Shown: one piece after another, positions 61,954 through 64,000 of the stretch
Numbering within the stretch: the stretch's first letter is position 1
How the letters are laid out: each line of letters opens with the position of its first letter
Assembly: GCF_014837235.1 (NCBI RefSeq)
Contig: NZ_JACYFT010000003.1
Span: forward strand, 143,660 to 207,659
Origin: Limnohabitans radicicola
GTDB lineage: Bacteria > Pseudomonadota > Gammaproteobacteria > Burkholderiales > Burkholderiaceae_C
DNA length: 64,000 nucleotides
Reading direction: 5' to 3'
The notes under the pieces: model-generated
What the model was told of the DNA's origin: nothing
What the model saw: only the letters and a program-made list of their open reading frames with translations
Databases searched by the model: none
Program-made: the position numbers and the translations under genes

Positions 61954-63168
61954 ATGTTCTTGCCTGACTGGGCCTTTTTGGATGCCCTGATTGACTGGAT
62001 GGGCCATGGCCTGTTCAACCTGGCCTGGTGGCAGGTGCTCCTGATCACGCTGGGCATGACCCACATCACCATCGCCAGTGTCACGATCTACCTGCACCGC
62101 CACTCGGCGCACCGTGCGCTGGACCTGCACCCGATTCCTGCACACTTCTTCCGCTTCTGGCTGTGGCTGACCACGGGCCAGGTGACCAAGGAGTGGACGG
62201 CGATTCACCGCAAGCACCACGCCAAGTGCGAACGCGAAGGCGACCCGCACAGCCCGGTGGTGTTCGGCATCAAGAAGGTGTTCTGGCAGGGGGCCGAGCT
62301 TTACCGTGCCGAAGCCAAGAACCAGGAAACCCTGGACCGCTACGGCCACAACACCCCCAACGACTGGATCGAGCGCCATGTCTACACAGGCCGCTCGGCC
62401 TGGGGTGTGGCACTGATGCTGGTCATTGACGTGGCCTTGTTCGGCTTTTTGGGCCTGACCGTCTGGGCGGTCCAGATGGCCTGGATTCCGATCACGGCCG
62501 CAGGCATCATCAATGGCATTGGCCACTGGTGGGGTTACCGCAATTTCGAAGCGCAGGACGCGAGCACCAACATCTCGCCCTGGGGCATCATCATTGGTGG
62601 TGAAGAGTTGCACAACAACCACCACACTTACCCGACGTCGGCCAAGCTGTCGGTCAAACCTTATGAGTTCGACATTGGCTGGATGTACATCACCATCCTG
62701 CAATCGATCGGTCTGGCCCATGTGAAGAAGACGCCACCGCGTCTGGCGTACGGCGACATCCAGCCTGTGGCCGATGAAAAGACACTCGAAGCCCTGATTG
62801 CCAACCGCTACGAAGTGATGGCCAATTACGCCCGCAACCTGCGTGTGGTGTGGGCTCAGGAAGCGGCCAAGGTCAAGCTCGACTCCAACGTCATCAAGGC
62901 GGCCAACCGCTGGTTGCACCGTGATGCCGAGAAGGTGCCCAGTGATGTGGTGGCCAAGCTCGAACGTGCGTTGGCCGCCAGCCCGGCCCTCGACAAGATG
63001 GTGCAGATGCGTGAGGAGTTGCGCCAGATCTGGCTCAACACCTCGCACTCACGCGAGCAACTGGCGATGGACCTGCAAGCCTGGTGCCGCCGTGCTGAAG
63101 AGAGTGGCATCGCTGCTTTGCGCGACTTCTCGATGAAGCTGCGTGCCGTGAGGATGCAGGCGGCTTGA
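61954..63168 (+). CDS. Membrane fatty acid desaturase (acyl-CoA delta-9 type)
   Basis: The 404-residue di-iron desaturase introduces a double bond in acyl chains for membrane fluidity. It has the three His boxes HRHSAHR, HRKHH and GEELHNNHHTYP, and about four membrane helices. After the last box about 170 residues remain, with a long charged helical C-terminus typical of betaproteobacterial copies. The 111-base gap before it is AT-rich with TAAAAT as a possible -10, but I could not fix a -35. A bidirectional terminator follows. Confidence 0.93.
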   Translation: MFLPDWAFLDALIDWMGHGLFNLAWWQVLLITLGMTHITIASVTIYLHRHSAHRALDLHPIPAHFFRFWLWLTTGQVTKEWTAIHRKHHAKCEREGDPHSPVVFGIKKVFWQGAELYRAEAKNQETLDRYGHNTPNDWIERHVYTGRSAWGVALMLVIDVALFGFLGLTVWAVQMAWIPITAAGIINGIGHWWGYRNFEAQDASTNISPWGIIIGGEELHNNHHTYPTSAKLSVKPYEFDIGWMYITILQSIGLAHVKKTPPRLAYGDIQPVADEKTLEALIANRYEVMANYARNLRVVWAQEAAKVKLDSNVIKAANRWLHRDAEKVPSDVVAKLERALAASPALDKMVQMREELRQIWLNTSHSREQLAMDLQAWCRRAEESGIAALRDFSMKLRAVRMQAA

Positions 63169-63268
63169 GGCCGGCACGGTGGGCATCGGCATGCCGGTGC
63201 CTGCCGGGGTTCAGCGGCGTTTCGTTGTGCCCCACCGTCTCACCCAGTCAAGGCCGTCTGAGGCCATA

Positions 63269-63299
63269 AAAAAACCCGCTGAAGTTCAGCGGGTTTTTT
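63269..63299. terminator. Bidirectional intrinsic terminator
   Basis: AAAAAACCCGCTGA (63269-63282) pairs with TCAGCGGGTTTTTT (63286-63299) around AGT. It ends the desaturase gene on plus and the rpmB-rpmG transcript on minus. Confidence 0.92.
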
Positions 63300-63315
63300 G
63301 TTGGGGTGAACCGAA

Positions 63316-63486
63316 TTACTTCAGTTTCACTTCCTTGTACTCGACGTGCTTGCGAGCTTTGGGATCAAACTTCATGATCGCCATTTTCTCGGGCATGGTC
63401 TTCTTGTTTTTGCTGGTCGTGTAGAAATGACCAGTACCTGCTGTGGACTCCAGCTTGATTTTTTCGCGTCCGCCTTTGCTTGCCAT
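63316..63486 (-). CDS. rpmG: 50S ribosomal protein L33
   Basis: The 56-residue protein is bL33 of the large ribosomal subunit. It reads [20 protein letters not shown] and then [20 protein letters not shown], closely like E. coli L33 throughout. There is no CxxC pair, so it is the zinc-independent form. The gene lies 26 bases downstream of rpmB on the minus strand and shares its promoter. It is too short for usual ORF thresholds but unmistakable. Confidence 0.97.
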   Translation of the reverse strand: MASKGGREKIKLESTAGTGHFYTTSKNKKTMPEKMAIMKFDPKARKHVEYKEVKLK

Positions 63487-63512
63487 GATGTGCAGCTCCT
63501 ATAAGTCAGGGT

Positions 63513-63746
63513 TTAGGCTTGGCCGCGTGCGCGCAGGTCTGCGAGCACGGAGTCGATGCCGTTCTTGTCGATCAGGCGCAGGGCGGCGCTGGAAACGCGC
63601 AGACGCACCCAACGGTTTTCGCTCTCGACCCAGAAACGACGGTATTGCAGGTTCGGCAGGAACCGGCGCTTGGTTTTGTTGTTGGCGTGGGAAACGTTGT
63701 TCCCAGTCATTGGGCCTTTGCCCGTTACGTCGCAAACGCGTGCCAT
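63513..63746 (-). CDS. rpmB: 50S ribosomal protein L28
   Basis: The 77-residue protein is bL28. It begins [20 protein letters not shown] and continues [14 protein letters not shown], with [20 protein letters not shown] in the second half, matching proteobacterial L28. It heads the rpmB-rpmG pair. The upstream 214 bases hold a sigma-70-like promoter and a roughly 150-base 5' leader with a small hairpin. Confidence 0.97.
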   Translation of the reverse strand: MARVCDVTGKGPMTGNNVSHANNKTKRRFLPNLQYRRFWVESENRWVRLRVSSAALRLIDKNGIDSVLADLRARGQA

Positions 63747-63907
63747 GTGGACACTCCGATACTTTTCTAACAGCTGTTGCCGATGGGTTCATGCGGATTT
63801 GCAAAAACCTGGCATCTCAGCCTCACCTCGCCAAGAAGGGTGGCGGTATCCCCTAGATCGCTGTTTTCGTGAATCCCACGCAGTGGGCGAATCCAGCAAA
63901 GCCTTGA

Positions 63908-63937
63908 ATTATAACGAAAAATCCGGAGGGGCCGCAA
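63908..63937 (-). promoter_or_regulatory. Sigma-70-like promoter of rpmB-rpmG
   Basis: On the minus strand TTGCGG (63932-63937) and TATAAT (63908-63913, a perfect -10) are separated by 18 bases. Transcription would start near 63900 and leave a leader of about 150 bases before rpmB. The leader has a CCCAC/GTGGG hairpin at 63876-63888 and nothing else I can name. Confidence 0.7.
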
Positions 63938-63960
63938 GGGCGCCCTCGGGTGGTGCAGAT

Positions 63961-64000
63961 CAGCCGTTTTCCTGCTCCAGAAAGCGCTGCGCGTCGAGTG
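63961..64000 (-). CDS. C-terminal end of a gene running off the window (possibly trxB)
   Basis: On the minus strand the last 13 bases-triplets read LDAQRFLEQENG and a stop at 63961. The LDAQRFLE ending resembles the C-terminus of thioredoxin reductase, where a conserved Ala-Leu-Asp-Ala-Glu-Arg helix ends the protein. Twelve residues are too few for a firm call, and the frame choice rests on this resemblance alone. Confidence 0.35.

Noticed and set aside
1..64000. tRNA, rRNA or CRISPR array
   Set aside because: I looked in the intergenic gaps and found no cloverleaf-like sequence, rRNA stretch or regularly spaced repeat array.

Overview
The window reads as ordinary chromosome of a GC-rich betaproteobacterium, most likely Burkholderiales and close to Comamonadaceae (for example the Limnohabitans/Rhodoferax/Polaromonas group). 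The reasons are gene order (ctaC-ctaD-small ORF-ctaG-DUF2970-ctaE-surf1-ctaA-ctaB-sco), Bug-family solute-binding proteins with tctBA, and the neighbourhood style of rpoH, ftsY/rsmD/coaD and rpmBG. The assignment is from protein look and synteny only. I see no rRNA, tRNA, CRISPR array, prophage or insertion sequence. Coding density is high and no gene-free stretch exceeds 300 bases.

Region 1 (1-13.7 kb) is a phosphate island. It holds the 3' end of ppk, sixA, ppx, two tandem alkaline phosphatases (one a lipoprotein, one soluble), an uncharacterised exported protein, pstSCAB, phoU, phoB and phoR. Pho-box-like direct repeats with an 11-bp period lie before ppx, before the first phosphatase and before pstS, so the local PhoR-PhoB pair probably controls the island. 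A small lysine/alanine-rich protein with a ribbon-helix-helix-like C-terminus sits inside it, downstream of three phased 9-bp repeats.

Region 2 (13.7-19.8 kb) carries a cation P-type ATPase, a coiled-coil membrane protein, a MaoC-like hydratase, trmL, comF and a BioC-like methyltransferase. Region 3 (19.8-29 kb) is an aa3-type cytochrome c oxidase cluster with its assembly factors: Cox11, Surf1, an SCO-like CxxxC membrane protein, heme A synthase, heme O synthase and an SCO lipoprotein. It also holds three small membrane proteins.

Region 4 (29-41.9 kb) has a Bug-type binding protein, rpoH with a perfect CIRCE operator, selD and ftsY, and a small exported lysine/alanine-rich protein. It continues with rsmD, coaD, recJ plus an overlapping partner gene, lolC/E-lolD, tatD, a deoxyinosine-glycosylase-like gene and a spermidine-synthase-like gene. 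Region 5 (42-51.8 kb) holds tctBA, a second Bug protein, a gamma-glutamyltransferase-like enzyme, two EamA transporters flanking an atypical SDR, a quinone reductase and a class V aminotransferase.

Region 6 (51.8-64 kb) has lspA-ileS-ribF, an HNH protein, a pair of acyl-CoA dehydrogenases, purN, a DUF1653 protein, an RsmB/NOP RNA methyltransferase, a fatty acid desaturase, rpmG-rpmB, and the last codons of a further gene.

No clearly new multi-gene system stands out. The best leads are the CIRCE-controlled rpoH promoter, the phased repeats before the RHH-like gene, the unknown His-containing exported protein in the Pho island, the second SCO-like protein in the oxidase operon, and the structured leader before ctaC.
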